A DNA stretch of 64,000 nucleotides, taken from assembly GCA_002869535.1 (NCBI GenBank), contig PKUK01000004.1, forward strand, positions 36,691 through 100,690, given 5' to 3'. The translations under genes and the position numbers were made by a program. The DNA comes from Arcobacter sp. (GTDB lineage Bacteria; Campylobacterota; Campylobacteria; Campylobacterales; Arcobacteraceae). Below, piece after piece: positions 19,331-29,233 of this stretch; positions within the stretch are counted from its first letter, which is position 1; each line of letters begins with the position of its first letter. The notes beneath the pieces are model-generated. The model saw nothing but the letters and a program-made list of their open reading frames with translations, did no database searches and was not told the DNA's origin.

Positions 19331-20515
19331 ATGAATAAAAAAACTTTAATCTCAATTATAATTACAGGTTCAATGCTATTTAGTGTTAATTCATATGCCC
19401 AAGAAAACTTAACGAAACCAAGTGCAAAAGTTCAATCAATGATTGATAAGTATAAGTTGGAAATAGTTGATTATAACTATGCAAAATCAAAAGTAGCAAA
19501 AGGGACTAGAAATGGTGCAAAAGCACTCTTTATTGATGCAAGACCAAACAAAAAATATAAAGCAGGAACTATTCCTTCTTCATTAAATATTCCAGATACA
19601 GAGTATTCACAATATATTGGACAATTAAAAGATGTAGCAAAAGATAAAGAGATAATTGTATTTTGTGGTGGATGGAAATGTGGAAAATCTCCAAAAGTTG
19701 CAAATATGCTTAAAAAAGATGGTTTTACAAATGTAAAACTTTATCAAGCAGGTGAGCCTGAGTGGACAAAGTATAACTATAGTGAAGTTGATATTGCAGT
19801 TGTAAAAGGTGCACAAGCTAAAAATGCAGCATTTATCATAGATGCACGACCATATAAAATGTATTTAAAAGAGACTATTCCTGGAGCCATTTCAATTCCT
19901 GATACGCAAATGAGTGAATTAAAAGGTAGGTTTCCAGTACATCAAGGTGAAAAAATCATCACTTTTTGTGGGGGGTATAAATGTGGAAAATCACATAAAC
20001 TTGCAAAAAAACTTGTAGCTTTAGGATATAGAAATGTTTCTGTATTTGCAGCTGGTATGCCAGAATGGGTTGATGCAGGATTAGCAACAACAAAAAGTGC
20101 TTCAAAAGTTATTGTTCCTGTAGCAAAAAAACAAACTATGAGTAAAAATGGTGCTAAATTAGGAAGTGATGAAGGTAGTATTGATGGTGAGTGGTTAAAT
20201 GCCTTTATTAAAAAAGATAATGTACCTTCATTTATCCAAATTGTTGATGTAACAGCTCCAGATGAGTATAAATTAGGACACATTAAAGGTGCTATAAATA
20301 TTGAAGCTGAAAAATTAAGTGCAAAAGAGTTATATTCAAAACTACCAAAAGATAAAACAGTAGTATTTAATTGTACTGCAGGAGGAAGATCTATTGAAGC
20401 GTGGGCAAAATTAAAAGATGCAGGTATAGATATATCTGAAATATTCTATTTTGATGCAAATGTAGATTGTAAAGGGACTGATTGTAAAATAGAGGTTAAT
20501 GAGCCTATTGAGTAG
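19331..20515 (+). CDS. Periplasmic triple-rhodanese sulfurtransferase
   Basis: The 394-residue protein starts with a signal peptide (1-23, ending SYA). Three rhodanese domains follow. Their active-site loops are FCGGWKCGKS, FCGGYKCGKS and NCTAGGRS, each with the catalytic cysteine. The first two share an unusual CGG-x-KCGKS loop with a second cysteine. Such proteins bind and pass sulfane sulfur. It is closely spaced to flavoprotein copy 2 and is followed by a strong terminator, so the two probably form a unit of periplasmic sulfur oxidation. Confidence 0.85.
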   Translation: MNKKTLISIIITGSMLFSVNSYAQENLTKPSAKVQSMIDKYKLEIVDYNYAKSKVAKGTRNGAKALFIDARPNKKYKAGTIPSSLNIPDTEYSQYIGQLKDVAKDKEIIVFCGGWKCGKSPKVANMLKKDGFTNVKLYQAGEPEWTKYNYSEVDIAVVKGAQAKNAAFIIDARPYKMYLKETIPGAISIPDTQMSELKGRFPVHQGEKIITFCGGYKCGKSHKLAKKLVALGYRNVSVFAAGMPEWVDAGLATTKSASKVIVPVAKKQTMSKNGAKLGSDEGSIDGEWLNAFIKKDNVPSFIQIVDVTAPDEYKLGHIKGAINIEAEKLSAKELYSKLPKDKTVVFNCTAGGRSIEAWAKLKDAGIDISEIFYFDANVDCKGTDCKIEVNEPIE

Positions 20516-20535
20516 GATATTATAATAAGTTCATA

Positions 20536-20571
20536 AAAAAAGGGGTTTGAAATTAATCAAACCCCTTTTTT
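20536..20571. terminator. Bidirectional terminator between rhodanese gene and rplT
   Basis: Fifteen-base perfect arms containing GGGG are flanked by A and T runs on both sides and close a six-base loop. It serves the rhodanese gene (+) and the thrS-infC-rpmI-rplT operon (-). Confidence 0.9.
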
Positions 20572-20587
20572 ATTTGCAAATTTAAAA

Positions 20588-20947
20588 TTACTTTGCTAAT
20601 GCTGCTTTAGCTGCTGTTACAACTGAAGTAAATGCTGCTGCATCATTCATTGCCATATCAGCTAATATTTTTCTATCTAGTTCAATTCCAGCTAATTTTA
20701 CACCGTTCATGAATCTTGAATAGTTGATATCATTTAATCTACAAGCTGCATTAATTCTGATAATCCATAGCTTTATAATATCTCTTTTTTTCTGTCTTCT
20801 ATCTCTGTATGCGTATACTAAAGATCTTTCTAATTGTTCTTTTGCTTTTCTAAAGTGTTTGCTTCTACCTGCGAAGAAACCTCTAGCGGCTTTTAAGACC
20901 TTTTTATGTCTTCTTCTTCTAACTATACCAGTTTTAACTCTAGGCAT
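20588..20947 (-). CDS. rplT: 50S ribosomal protein L20
   Basis: The 119-residue protein starts [18 protein letters not shown] and contains [16 protein letters not shown] and [11 protein letters not shown], classic L20 features. It is the last gene of the thrS-infC-rpmI-rplT operon. Confidence 0.98.
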   Translation of the reverse strand: MPRVKTGIVRRRRHKKVLKAARGFFAGRSKHFRKAKEQLERSLVYAYRDRRQKKRDIIKLWIIRINAACRLNDINYSRFMNGVKLAGIELDRKILADMAMNDAAAFTSVVTAAKAALAK

Positions 20948-21048
20948 TTTATTCCTTTCTTAACCATATATTTGTTTAAATATTGGTGTCGGCTATTGCC
21001 GAACTTGTCCACATATTTGTGGAGGGACTTGTAATTAAATTTCTTTAA

Positions 21049-21246
21049 TTACGCTTTACACAACATTCTTTTAACTCTTGTAGCATCAGTGCTATCAACA
21101 GTTTGAGGTCCTCTTAATGCCACTTTTCTTTTTCTTGACATTTTTGTTAAGATGTGACTTCTAAATGCAGAACCACATTTAATTGAACCATTCTTTTTCA
21201 CTTTAAATCTCTTTAAAGCTCCACTTACTGATTTCATTTTAGGCAT
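21049..21246 (-). CDS. rpmI: 50S ribosomal protein L35
   Basis: The 65-residue protein starts [20 protein letters not shown] and contains [17 protein letters not shown], typical of L35. It has the usual place between infC and rplT. Confidence 0.97.
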   Translation of the reverse strand: MPKMKSVSGALKRFKVKKNGSIKCGSAFRSHILTKMSRKRKVALRGPQTVDSTDATRVKRMLCKA

Positions 21247-21383
21247 GGATTTCTCCTTTCTTAAATTTGCATTCTTCTTCGATATTAGAAAAAGTCTGTG
21301 ATTATATTTAAAAAAAGCTTTGAATAAGTTTAAGTTGTTTTAAAGTAAAAGAGAATAACTCTTTTACTTAAGTGTAGTGTAGG

Positions 21384-21911
21384 TTAGTCTTTTTTAGGAA
21401 GAACCATCATGTTTACAAATCTTCCTTCTAGTTTAGGTTCAGCATCTCTTTCTCCATACTCTTCAAGCATTGGCCAAACTCTTTCTAAAACAGCAGCTCC
21501 AGCTTCTGGATGTGCCATTTCTCTACCTTTTAGGAAAACTCTACATTTAACATGATAACCTTTTTCAAGGAATTCAATTGCATGTTTTACTTTATAGTTA
21601 ATATCATTATCAGCAATTTTAACAGAAAATTTAACTTCTTTTAGAACAATCACTTTTTGATTTTTTCTAGCTTCTTTTTTCTTTTTTTCTTGTTGATACT
21701 TGAATTTACTATAATCCATGATTTTTGCAACAGGTGGTTTACCATCTGGCGCAATAAGAACTAAGTCTAAACCTTGTTCATCTGCAGTTTTTAAAGCATC
21801 TGCTGTTGAGATGATACCATAGTTAGTACCATCATCACCCATACATCTAACTTCTCTAGCTGTGATGTCTTCATTCATTATTACGTCGTCTTTTTTATTA
21901 CCTCGACTCAA
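21384..21911 (-). CDS. infC: Translation initiation factor IF-3
   Basis: The 175-residue protein has the IF-3 N domain ([16 protein letters not shown]), the [15 protein letters not shown] linker and the C domain ([26 protein letters not shown]). The start is a TTG at 21911 that overlaps the thrS stop (TTGA), with GGAAG placed upstream. A non-ATG start is normal for infC and in E. coli underlies autoregulation through start-codon discrimination; the same may hold here. Confidence 0.95.
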   Translation of the reverse strand: MSRGNKKDDVIMNEDITAREVRCMGDDGTNYGIISTADALKTADEQGLDLVLIAPDGKPPVAKIMDYSKFKYQQEKKKKEARKNQKVIVLKEVKFSVKIADNDINYKVKHAIEFLEKGYHVKCRVFLKGREMAHPEAGAAVLERVWPMLEEYGERDAEPKLEGRFVNMMVLPKKD

Positions 21912-23716
21912 ATTTCACTTCCTTTTTTGATTTCGTTTAACATTTGGATAAATTCATCTTTACCCATATTTGATTGTTCTCTATTTCTTCTATCTCTTAA
22001 TGCTACAGTTTTATTTGCAACTTCTTCATCTCCAATTACTACAATCATTGGAACTCTTTGTTTCTCTGCCATTCTAATTCTTTTATTTAAACTCTCGTTC
22101 ATATTAAAAATTTTAGAATCCATTTCATTTTGTAAAAGTTCTTTTTGTAACTCTTTTGCATACTCATTGTGAGTATCTGCAATAGGTACTAAAATAACTT
22201 GTGTTGGTGCAATTGCAAATGGAAACTCACCAGCACAGTGTTCTGTTAATATACCAATAAATCTCTCAAATGAACCTAAAATAGCTCTATGAATCATAAC
22301 TGGCTGTTCTTTTTCACCTTTTTCATTGATAAATTCTGCATTAAATCTAGAAGGTAAGTTCATATCAACTTGTACAGTTCCACATTGCCATTTTCTTCCA
22401 ATAGCATCTAGAATTTTAATATCAATTTTTGGACCATAAAAAGCTCCACCACCTTCATCAATACCATAAGAGATATTGTTTTCATCAAGTGCATCCATGA
22501 TACCTTTTGTTGTTTTTTCCCAAAACTCATCATCCCCAATTGCTTTTTCTGGTTTTGTAGAAACTTCGATTTCATATTTAAAATCAAATAGTTTTAATAG
22601 AGCTTCAACAAATTCTAAAACCTCAAAGATCACTTCTTTTATTTGATTTTGTGTACAGAAAATATGTGCATCATCTTGAGTAAACTCTCTAACTCTAAAC
22701 AAGCCATGCATAGCTCCACTCATTTCATGTCTATGAACAACACCATATTCAAAAAGTTTTTTTGGTAAATCTTTGTATGAAACCATTGAACTTTTAAATA
22801 TTTGAATATGTCCAACACAGTTCATAGGTTTGATACCATACTCTTGTTCATCAATTGTTGTAAAGTACATATTCTCTTTATAGTTAGCATAATGACCAGA
22901 AATTTTCCACATTTCAGATTTTAAGATTTCTGGACCACGAACTGGCTCATAACCTCTTATTCTATGTGCTTTGTATAAAATATGCTCTAATTTTGATCTA
23001 AGTCTTGCTCCATTTGGAAGCCACATAGGAAGTCCTGCTCCTAAATCATCACTAAAAGTAAATAGTTCTAATTCAGTTCCAAGTTTTCTGTGATCTCTTT
23101 TTTTAGCCTCTTCAATCATTCTAACATAGTCAAAAAGTTCTTGTTTATCAAAAAATGCGATACCATAAATTCTAGTAATCATCTCATTTTTTTCATCCCC
23201 ACCAAGATAAGCTCCTGCCACACGTGTGAGTTTATAACTTCTGATCATTCTAGTGTTTGGTAAGTGAGGACCTCTACATAAATCTTCAAAATCACCTTGT
23301 TTGTAGATAGTTAAAGTATCATCTGTAATTCTTGATAAAACGGCTTGTTTTAACTCATCATCTTTAAATTTATTTAGAATCTCTTCTCTTGAGGTTTCAT
23401 ATCTTTCAATAGGAAGTTTAGCATTAGCTAACTCTTTCATTTTCTTTTCAATTTTAGGTAAGTCTTCATCTGTAATTTTTGATTCAACTTTGAAGTCATA
23501 ATAAAAACCTTCACTTACTACAGGTCCTACAAAAAATTTAGCTTCTGGATATAACTCTTTGATAGCTTGTGCCATAAGATGTGCACATGAGTGTCGTAAA
23601 ATCTCTAAAGATTCTTTAGAGTTATCGGCTTTTATCACCTCTCCTTGAATATTTAAAGCTTCTGCAGTTTGAAGGTCGAAAATCTGACCGTCCATAAATA
23701 CACCAATTGGTTCCAA
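21908..23716 (-). CDS. thrS: Threonyl-tRNA synthetase
   Basis: The 602-residue class II synthetase has a shortened TGS-like N terminus, the [10 protein letters not shown] editing/zinc-type motif, the core [17 protein letters not shown] and GAFYGPKID segments and a C-terminal anticodon-binding domain ([15 protein letters not shown]). The start is read as TTG at 23716 because AAGGAAA lies at proper spacing. An ATG seven codons on (MDGQIFDL) lacks a clear ribosome-binding site. It leads the operon with infC, rpmI and rplT. Confidence 0.96.
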   Translation of the reverse strand: MEPIGVFMDGQIFDLQTAEALNIQGEVIKADNSKESLEILRHSCAHLMAQAIKELYPEAKFFVGPVVSEGFYYDFKVESKITDEDLPKIEKKMKELANAKLPIERYETSREEILNKFKDDELKQAVLSRITDDTLTIYKQGDFEDLCRGPHLPNTRMIRSYKLTRVAGAYLGGDEKNEMITRIYGIAFFDKQELFDYVRMIEEAKKRDHRKLGTELELFTFSDDLGAGLPMWLPNGARLRSKLEHILYKAHRIRGYEPVRGPEILKSEMWKISGHYANYKENMYFTTIDEQEYGIKPMNCVGHIQIFKSSMVSYKDLPKKLFEYGVVHRHEMSGAMHGLFRVREFTQDDAHIFCTQNQIKEVIFEVLEFVEALLKLFDFKYEIEVSTKPEKAIGDDEFWEKTTKGIMDALDENNISYGIDEGGGAFYGPKIDIKILDAIGRKWQCGTVQVDMNLPSRFNAEFINEKGEKEQPVMIHRAILGSFERFIGILTEHCAGEFPFAIAPTQVILVPIADTHNEYAKELQKELLQNEMDSKIFNMNESLNKRIRMAEKQRVPMIVVIGDEEVANKTVALRDRRNREQSNMGKDEFIQMLNEIKKGSEI

Positions 23717-23824
23717 TAATTTCCTTTTTCTGGGTTTTTTATAAAAATTTGTATATTTTAACTTAATTAGACTTAAAAAACTTTAGAGTTATGCTTATTT
23801 AGAATTGTTTGGATAAAATTAGTC

Positions 23825-24337
23825 ATGATTATAAACCTATCTAAAATAAATACTGAAGCCTTATTACTTTTATGTAAAGATCTTATTTCATCATATGAAA
23901 ATAGTGAAGATATAGATTTTTCAATAGATAAAAATATAAAAGATTATATAGATGAAATCTCAAAAGATATTTTAAAAGAGTTAAAAAAAGTAACAAGAGA
24001 TAATGACTTTTATATAAAAAATAAAAGCTCTTCTAGGATTAAGTCAATACTTAAGGCATACAATTTTATAAATAAAGAGTTGTCTCTTGAGTTTCAAGAT
24101 AGTGTAGAGTTTAATCCTTCTATGCTTTATATCTCACTACTTGCTATGTGGTTTAAAGAGTTAGAAAAAGAGTCCAAATCAAAAGAGTATATTTATTTTT
24201 TGATTTACCCTTACTCAAATGTTTATGATAAATTACTTCTCAATATTAAAGATGAAAAGTTTAGAAATTTGAATATTAAGATGATAGATATAGCTGAAAG
24301 AGTAATTTTAAAATATGATAAATATTTATTAAAATAA
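23825..24337 (+). CDS. Hypothetical helical protein
   Basis: The 170-residue, mostly helical and charged protein has no signal peptide or membrane helix. A cluster of acidic and lysine-rich residues fills 25-75, followed by a more hydrophobic SMLYISLLAMWFKELE segment (about 106-121). It is divergent from thrS and followed by a bidirectional terminator, so it is a single-gene unit. I do not recognise the family. Codon use resembles the neighbours. Confidence 0.7.
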   Translation: MIINLSKINTEALLLLCKDLISSYENSEDIDFSIDKNIKDYIDEISKDILKELKKVTRDNDFYIKNKSSSRIKSILKAYNFINKELSLEFQDSVEFNPSMLYISLLAMWFKELEKESKSKEYIYFLIYPYSNVYDKLLLNIKDEKFRNLNIKMIDIAERVILKYDKYLLK

Positions 24338-24364
24338 AAAGAGGAGTTTTTCCTCTTTTTATTT
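24332..24364. terminator. Bidirectional terminator
   Basis: Fourteen-base perfect arms around a GTTTT loop, with A and T runs, separate the convergent gene ending at 24337 and the porin gene ending at 24363. Confidence 0.88.
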
Positions 24365-25877
24365 AGAATCTATATCTTATATTTGCTGTTATATTTTGAG
24401 CTTGGGTTACATATGGAGTTACTGAACCTAAATTAGGGTTCCCATCATATCCAAAGAAACCATTACTTCCATAATAATCATAATTGATTTTTGTATATCT
24501 CAAAGACCAACTCAATGCATTATTAATTTTAGAATTTCTATAAACTTCCCAAGCAGTACCACGTGTTGCTATTTTAGAGCCAACCATAGTATCTTCTCCA
24601 TAGGTCATAGATCTCCAATATTTACTACCTTTATTCCACTCGATTCCAATTCTTGAATCTTCTGTATCAATAGGACATGGAGCATTAACTCCTAACCAAA
24701 TAGAACTACCAGTTTTAGATTCAGTTGAACCTAACATTCCTAAAGAGTTTGGATGTGTTTTAGATGCTGCAAAAGAAGCAAAGGCTATAGTATTATCAAG
24801 ATAGTCAGAAATCTCTTCTCCAATACCATCTGCTTTAAACATGATTGTTGCAAGTTCTAAATCACCAAAATCTTTAAAGGTATTATTTGAATTATTTCCA
24901 TCAAACATATCAGTTTGCGTAAATCCAATCATATTCCATGCTTTTGCATAGTTTGTGTGAATTGAGTATTGTCCATTATCATATGGAACAAAAATAAATC
25001 CTGCCATATCTATGTTTGGATTTTTTGTATCATCATTTGCATAATCAAGTCCATCTGAACTAAATCTTGGTTTTGCATTAGTTAGACCACGACCTGCACA
25101 AAATTTCCACCACATACCTTGAACACCTGTGATTTTATCTAAATCAAATTTTGCAGAAAGACCATCAAACTCTACATTAACAGTATGAGAAAGTGCAGAT
25201 TTTCTTGCTTGGTCAACTCTTAGGTTTATACCTAAACCATCAGTTGATGGACGACGTCCTACTGAAACTGCCCATGGTAAATCTTTATTACCCATAAATG
25301 AGTCGTCTTTATATAACCAGTACGCTTCTTTTACTTTTAAAGTATTATCATTTGCATTTTCATTTGTAACCCAGTCAAAGTTTGCATATCCAGGACTTGT
25401 ATTAGCTTGAGAGTGATTTGCAGAATCTCCATATGCTTTGTTGTAAGCTAGTGTACCTTTAAATATAGTATTGTCATTTGGCATATAAGCCATACCTAGC
25501 CACAACCTATTTGTCATAAGTGCACTATTTTTAGCTTTTGTACCATTTGATAATTTATAGTTGATATTATCAACTTGTGTTCTAAAGTCAATATCCCATT
25601 TGATATTGTCATTAGCATCATGAGTTTTAACATCATTGATTTTTGTATAGTTTTTTGCTACTTTTTTCTCAACTGTTGATAATCTTTTTTCTGTATCAGC
25701 AGGGAGTTTTAACTCTGTAGTTTTTTTTGTAGCTTCATTTACTTTTGCTTCAAGTAAAGAAAGTTGTGCTTTTAAAGCTTCAATTTGTGCTTGAAGTTCA
25801 TCATTAGTTAGTTTTGCCCCAAATGATGATGTACTTAAAGCTACTACTAAAGATAAAGCAATACTTGTTTTCTTCAT
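24363..25877 (-). CDS. DUF3373-type outer membrane porin
   Basis: The 504-residue protein has a signal peptide (1-20), a coiled-coil segment (about 23-80, LTNDELQAQIEALKAQLSLLE and following heptads) and a long beta-barrel region ending in an aromatic residue (RYRF), as outer membrane proteins do. The layout matches the DUF3373 family common in Campylobacterota. It probably forms a channel; the solute is unknown. Convergent with the 23825 gene and transcribed alone. Confidence 0.75.
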   Translation of the reverse strand: MKKTSIALSLVVALSTSSFGAKLTNDELQAQIEALKAQLSLLEAKVNEATKKTTELKLPADTEKRLSTVEKKVAKNYTKINDVKTHDANDNIKWDIDFRTQVDNINYKLSNGTKAKNSALMTNRLWLGMAYMPNDNTIFKGTLAYNKAYGDSANHSQANTSPGYANFDWVTNENANDNTLKVKEAYWLYKDDSFMGNKDLPWAVSVGRRPSTDGLGINLRVDQARKSALSHTVNVEFDGLSAKFDLDKITGVQGMWWKFCAGRGLTNAKPRFSSDGLDYANDDTKNPNIDMAGFIFVPYDNGQYSIHTNYAKAWNMIGFTQTDMFDGNNSNNTFKDFGDLELATIMFKADGIGEEISDYLDNTIAFASFAASKTHPNSLGMLGSTESKTGSSIWLGVNAPCPIDTEDSRIGIEWNKGSKYWRSMTYGEDTMVGSKIATRGTAWEVYRNSKINNALSWSLRYTKINYDYYGSNGFFGYDGNPNLGSVTPYVTQAQNITANIRYRF

Positions 25878-26005
25878 TAAGTTCTCCTTATAATTATTGT
25901 CTCCACAATTGGATGAAGTTTACACTTTAAAGGGTTAATAGATACTTAATGTAATATAATTTTTTCTTATGATTAGTTGGGCTAAAAGTAATATATAAAG
26001 GGAGT

Positions 26006-26033
26006 AGTAAAGAGGAAGGCTCTCCTCTTTACT
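26006..26033 (-). terminator. Hairpin after the small secreted protein gene
   Basis: Eleven-base perfect arms with a six-base loop lie seven bases past the stop at 26040. The T tract on the far side is poor, so termination strength is uncertain. Confidence 0.55.
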
Positions 26034-26039
26034 TAAAAA

Positions 26040-26363
26040 TTAACAAGATGGAACATTTCCTGAATCACTTGCATATTCATGAGAGAAATCATAAATATGT
26101 TCTATCCAAGAATCTTTTATTTTACTAAGATCTGCATTTGGACAGATTTTTCCAATCTCTTCTTTAAACATTCCATTTCCATTTATTTTTGCCCACTCAT
26201 CTTGAGTATGTTTTTTAGCAAACTCTGCACCATTAAAACCACAATCATTTTTTAACTTTTTAATAAAAAGTTTTTGCCCTTTTACTGGGTCTGCAGATAC
26301 GCTTGTTGACGCAACACCTAACACTAAAGCAGAAGCTAAAGCAATTTTTAGTAATTTATTCAT
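26040..26363 (-). CDS. Small secreted cytochrome-c-like protein without a CxxCH motif
   Basis: The 107-residue protein has a signal peptide (1-24, ending VSA). The mature part starts DPVKGQKLFIKKLKNDCGFNG, which looks like the start of a class I cytochrome c (GxxLFxxxxC), but no CxxCH heme motif exists. Only three cysteines are present (Cys41, one in KICPNA, one as the last residue). Related proteins are sometimes annotated cytochrome c. Heme binding is therefore unlikely by the usual route and the function is unknown. Confidence 0.7.
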   Translation of the reverse strand: MNKLLKIALASALVLGVASTSVSADPVKGQKLFIKKLKNDCGFNGAEFAKKHTQDEWAKINGNGMFKEEIGKICPNADLSKIKDSWIEHIYDFSHEYASDSGNVPSC

Positions 26364-26486
26364 TATATGTCTCCTTAAATTTAATACAATTATAACTTAT
26401 AAAATTAAAAACTTTATTAAAATAGTAATAGATTGTATGATGAAAATAGAAAATATAGTATAAAAAAAACTTATAATTGGAAAAAG

Positions 26487-27815
26487 ATGAAATATTATGC
26501 AATAAAAAATATTGTTAACTATCTAAATGAAAATTGTCATACCATTAGAAATATAAAAAGAGTAGAAAATAATACGATATTTATGGAGTTTAATGAAAGA
26601 AATGTTATCTATTTTGATATGTCAAAAAGTAATAGCCTTATTTATAAAAAAGAGGAGAAAGCTTCTTTAAAAAAAGATTTTATTGCACCCTTTGACACCA
26701 TATTACAAAAAAGATTTAATAATTCAAAAATAAAAAATATAACAATGCACAATGACGATAAGATTATAAGATTTTATGTTAATTCTAAATCTTCATATAA
26801 AGAATTAACCACAATTTTGCAATTAGAGTTTACAGGAAAGCATACAAATATCATAATCTTGGATGAAAAAGAGATAATTTTAGAAGCATTAAGACATGTG
26901 GATGAATTTAGTTCCTCTAGAGTTGTAAAGGTTGGTGAAAAATTAGATGAAATTCCAAAACAGACTTTTATTCCCAAAATGGAAGAGATATCTGACACAG
27001 AAATTTTCTTATTGAACAACTATCTTCAAAAAGAAGAGAGCCTATTAGCAAGCATAAAAAAACAAAAAATCTCACAAATAGAAAAAAATCGTAATAAATT
27101 AATAAAGGTATTAAAAAGCTTACCACAAAAAGATGACTTAGAAAAAGAGTCAATTATTTTATATGAAAAAGCAAATTTGATTTTAAGTAATTTACATCTA
27201 ATCAAGCCATATGATAAAAGTGCAAAATTAACAAACTATGACGGAACAGTTATTGATATAGATTTAAGCGAGTGTAGCAGTCCCTCTATTTATGCCAATG
27301 AACTTTTTAAAAAAGCAAAAAAACTTAAACAAAAAAGTCTATATATCTCAATTGAAAAAGATAATTTAGAAAAAAAGTCAGAATTTTTAAATAGAATGGT
27401 ATCAAACATAAAGCTTTGTAACTCTATAGATGAAGTTGAGTTTTTACTTCCTAAAAAACAAAAAAACCAAACAAAAACAAAAAAACAAGAGCCCTATGAA
27501 AGCTTCTTTTTTGATGGCTATAGAATATTACTTGGAACTGATGAACGCTCAAATATATATCTACTTCAAAACTCAAAAGCCAGTGATTTTTGGTTTCATA
27601 TGCAAAGTACTAACTCTTCACATGTAATAGTGCAAAATACAAAAAAGAGTCTGCCAATTGATGTAATATATAAAGCAGCAGAATTGTGTGTGAAGTTTTC
27701 AACAGATTTTGCTGGCAAATATCTAGTTGATTTTACCCAAAGAAGAAATGTAAAAGTTCAAAATGGTGCAAATGTTTTGTATAATCCATATGATACAATT
27801 GATGTACATATCTAA
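26487..27815 (+). CDS. NFACT-family (RqcH/FbpA-like) protein
   Basis: The protein is 442 residues from this start. The NFACT-N domain spans about 1-200 with LQLEFTGKHTNIIILD, a coiled-coil middle region follows (about 200-310), and a C-terminal NFACT-R domain ends with RNVKVQNGANVLYNPYDTI. The DFWFHMQSTNSSHVIVQ segment corresponds to the family D-WxH-x6-SHV motif. Bacterial RqcH homologues bind obstructed 50S subunits and add alanine tails. An upstream ATG at 26433 keeps the frame, but GGAAAAAG just before 26487 and the usual MKYY start favour the shorter form. Confidence 0.82.
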   Translation: MKYYAIKNIVNYLNENCHTIRNIKRVENNTIFMEFNERNVIYFDMSKSNSLIYKKEEKASLKKDFIAPFDTILQKRFNNSKIKNITMHNDDKIIRFYVNSKSSYKELTTILQLEFTGKHTNIIILDEKEIILEALRHVDEFSSSRVVKVGEKLDEIPKQTFIPKMEEISDTEIFLLNNYLQKEESLLASIKKQKISQIEKNRNKLIKVLKSLPQKDDLEKESIILYEKANLILSNLHLIKPYDKSAKLTNYDGTVIDIDLSECSSPSIYANELFKKAKKLKQKSLYISIEKDNLEKKSEFLNRMVSNIKLCNSIDEVEFLLPKKQKNQTKTKKQEPYESFFFDGYRILLGTDERSNIYLLQNSKASDFWFHMQSTNSSHVIVQNTKKSLPIDVIYKAAELCVKFSTDFAGKYLVDFTQRRNVKVQNGANVLYNPYDTIDVHI

Positions 27816-27824
27816 GGAGATATT

Positions 27825-28412
27825 TTGAAAACTCTATTTTTATCTATTTTTATAATATTTATGCTCTCTTCATGTAGTTCAAAAAATATTTCAAAAGTTG
27901 AAATTACTAATGAAATAGTGGTAAGTAAAAGTGAAAATAAAACAATTTCAATATTGTATAACAATATTACAGATAAAGAAATCCAAATTTATGAAAAACT
28001 TAGTGTCGAGTTAAAAAAACATGGTTATACCGTAGTTTCAAATGAGTATGCAAGAGAATATTCTTTGGATATAAATACTATTTTTGCCAATGAAATAGGT
28101 AAAAAAAGTACAACTAAAGATATTTTGAGTAATACAAATTTAAATATTACCATAGGACAAGTTTTTGGCAATGTAGGAGTTAGTGGAACTATTGGCTCAA
28201 AAATCGGTTCTATCTTAGGAGATAGTTTAGATACAAAATCTTATCAAATAATTATGGATATAACAATCAGAGAATTTAAAGATAATATTATAACAAATGA
28301 GACTATTACTCAAGTAGTTGCAGAGTCTACAATTATCGATGAATCTAGTGAAATAACGATAGATATTTTAGAAAATAAAATAGCAGAAAAAGTAGCAAGA
28401 ATATTCCCCTAA
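27825..28412 (+). CDS. TraT-like outer membrane lipoprotein
   Basis: The 195-residue protein has a lipoprotein signal peptide with the lipobox LSSC (about 14-17). The mature part has a central glycine-rich hydrophobic stretch (GQVFGNVGVSGTIGSKIGSILGD) resembling the TraT complement-resistance family. It lies nine bases after the NFACT gene. The TraT call is by eye; a surface lipoprotein is well supported. Confidence 0.6.
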   Translation: MKTLFLSIFIIFMLSSCSSKNISKVEITNEIVVSKSENKTISILYNNITDKEIQIYEKLSVELKKHGYTVVSNEYAREYSLDINTIFANEIGKKSTTKDILSNTNLNITIGQVFGNVGVSGTIGSKIGSILGDSLDTKSYQIIMDITIREFKDNIITNETITQVVAESTIIDESSEITIDILENKIAEKVARIFP

Positions 28413-28474
28413 AACTCTATTTACAAAATAGAAAGAAAACTTAAGATAAAATATCAAAAAATCAAAGGTTATTT

Positions 28475-29233
28475 ATGAATGAGTTACTCACCTCAAGTTC
28501 AACAAGAATAAAAACAGCACTTGCCTTATTTGCACTATTTATAGTAGTTAGTTATATTGATACATTATTTGTAACTTGGATATTTCTTGGTGTTTTTATG
28601 ATTGTAGGTGTTCATGAAGCAATGAATTTATTTAAAGTAGAGGATTCAAGAGTATACCAATATGCACTAATTTCCTGGATTATTGCATACTTTTATCCAA
28701 ATCCAGAAGTATTAGTTTTAGTAGCACTTGTAATTTTTGCTGGAAATTTAGCTTATAAAAGAGATATGGACAAAAAAATATTTTTACCACTTCTTTATCC
28801 CTTAGTTTCATTTTTGACTCTTTTAGCTTTATACACAGAGTATGGAATAGAAGTTTTTTGGTGGATGTTATTTGTTGTAGCATCTGCGGATGTTGGGGCT
28901 TATTATGTAGGTCGAGCCTTTGGTAAAACTAAATTTTGTGAAACAAGTCCAAATAAGACTTTAGAAGGTGTTGCGGGTGGTATTGTATTAGCTGCAATTT
29001 TAGGACCTATTTTTGCTATTGATGGGATAACATATTGGGGTACTTTAGTTATCTCTATAATTGTTGCAATTGCCTCTATTTTTGGTGATTTGTTTGAAAG
29101 TTATCTTAAAAGAGAAGCTGATGTAAAAGATAGTGGAGATATTTTGCCAGGACATGGTGGAGTATTGGATAGAACTGATGGATTTTTATTCGCATCAATT
29201 ATAATGCTAGTTTTATTAAGAGCTATAATTTGA
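28475..29233 (+). CDS. cdsA: Phosphatidate cytidylyltransferase
   Basis: The 252-residue protein with multiple membrane helices ends with the family signature KDSGDILPGHGGVLDRTDG and has the upstream CETSPNKTLEGVAGG motif. It makes CDP-diacylglycerol for phospholipid synthesis. Its stop overlaps the dxr TTG start by four bases, a lipid/isoprenoid pairing common in bacteria. Confidence 0.95.
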   Translation: MNELLTSSSTRIKTALALFALFIVVSYIDTLFVTWIFLGVFMIVGVHEAMNLFKVEDSRVYQYALISWIIAYFYPNPEVLVLVALVIFAGNLAYKRDMDKKIFLPLLYPLVSFLTLLALYTEYGIEVFWWMLFVVASADVGAYYVGRAFGKTKFCETSPNKTLEGVAGGIVLAAILGPIFAIDGITYWGTLVISIIVAIASIFGDLFESYLKREADVKDSGDILPGHGGVLDRTDGFLFASIIMLVLLRAII

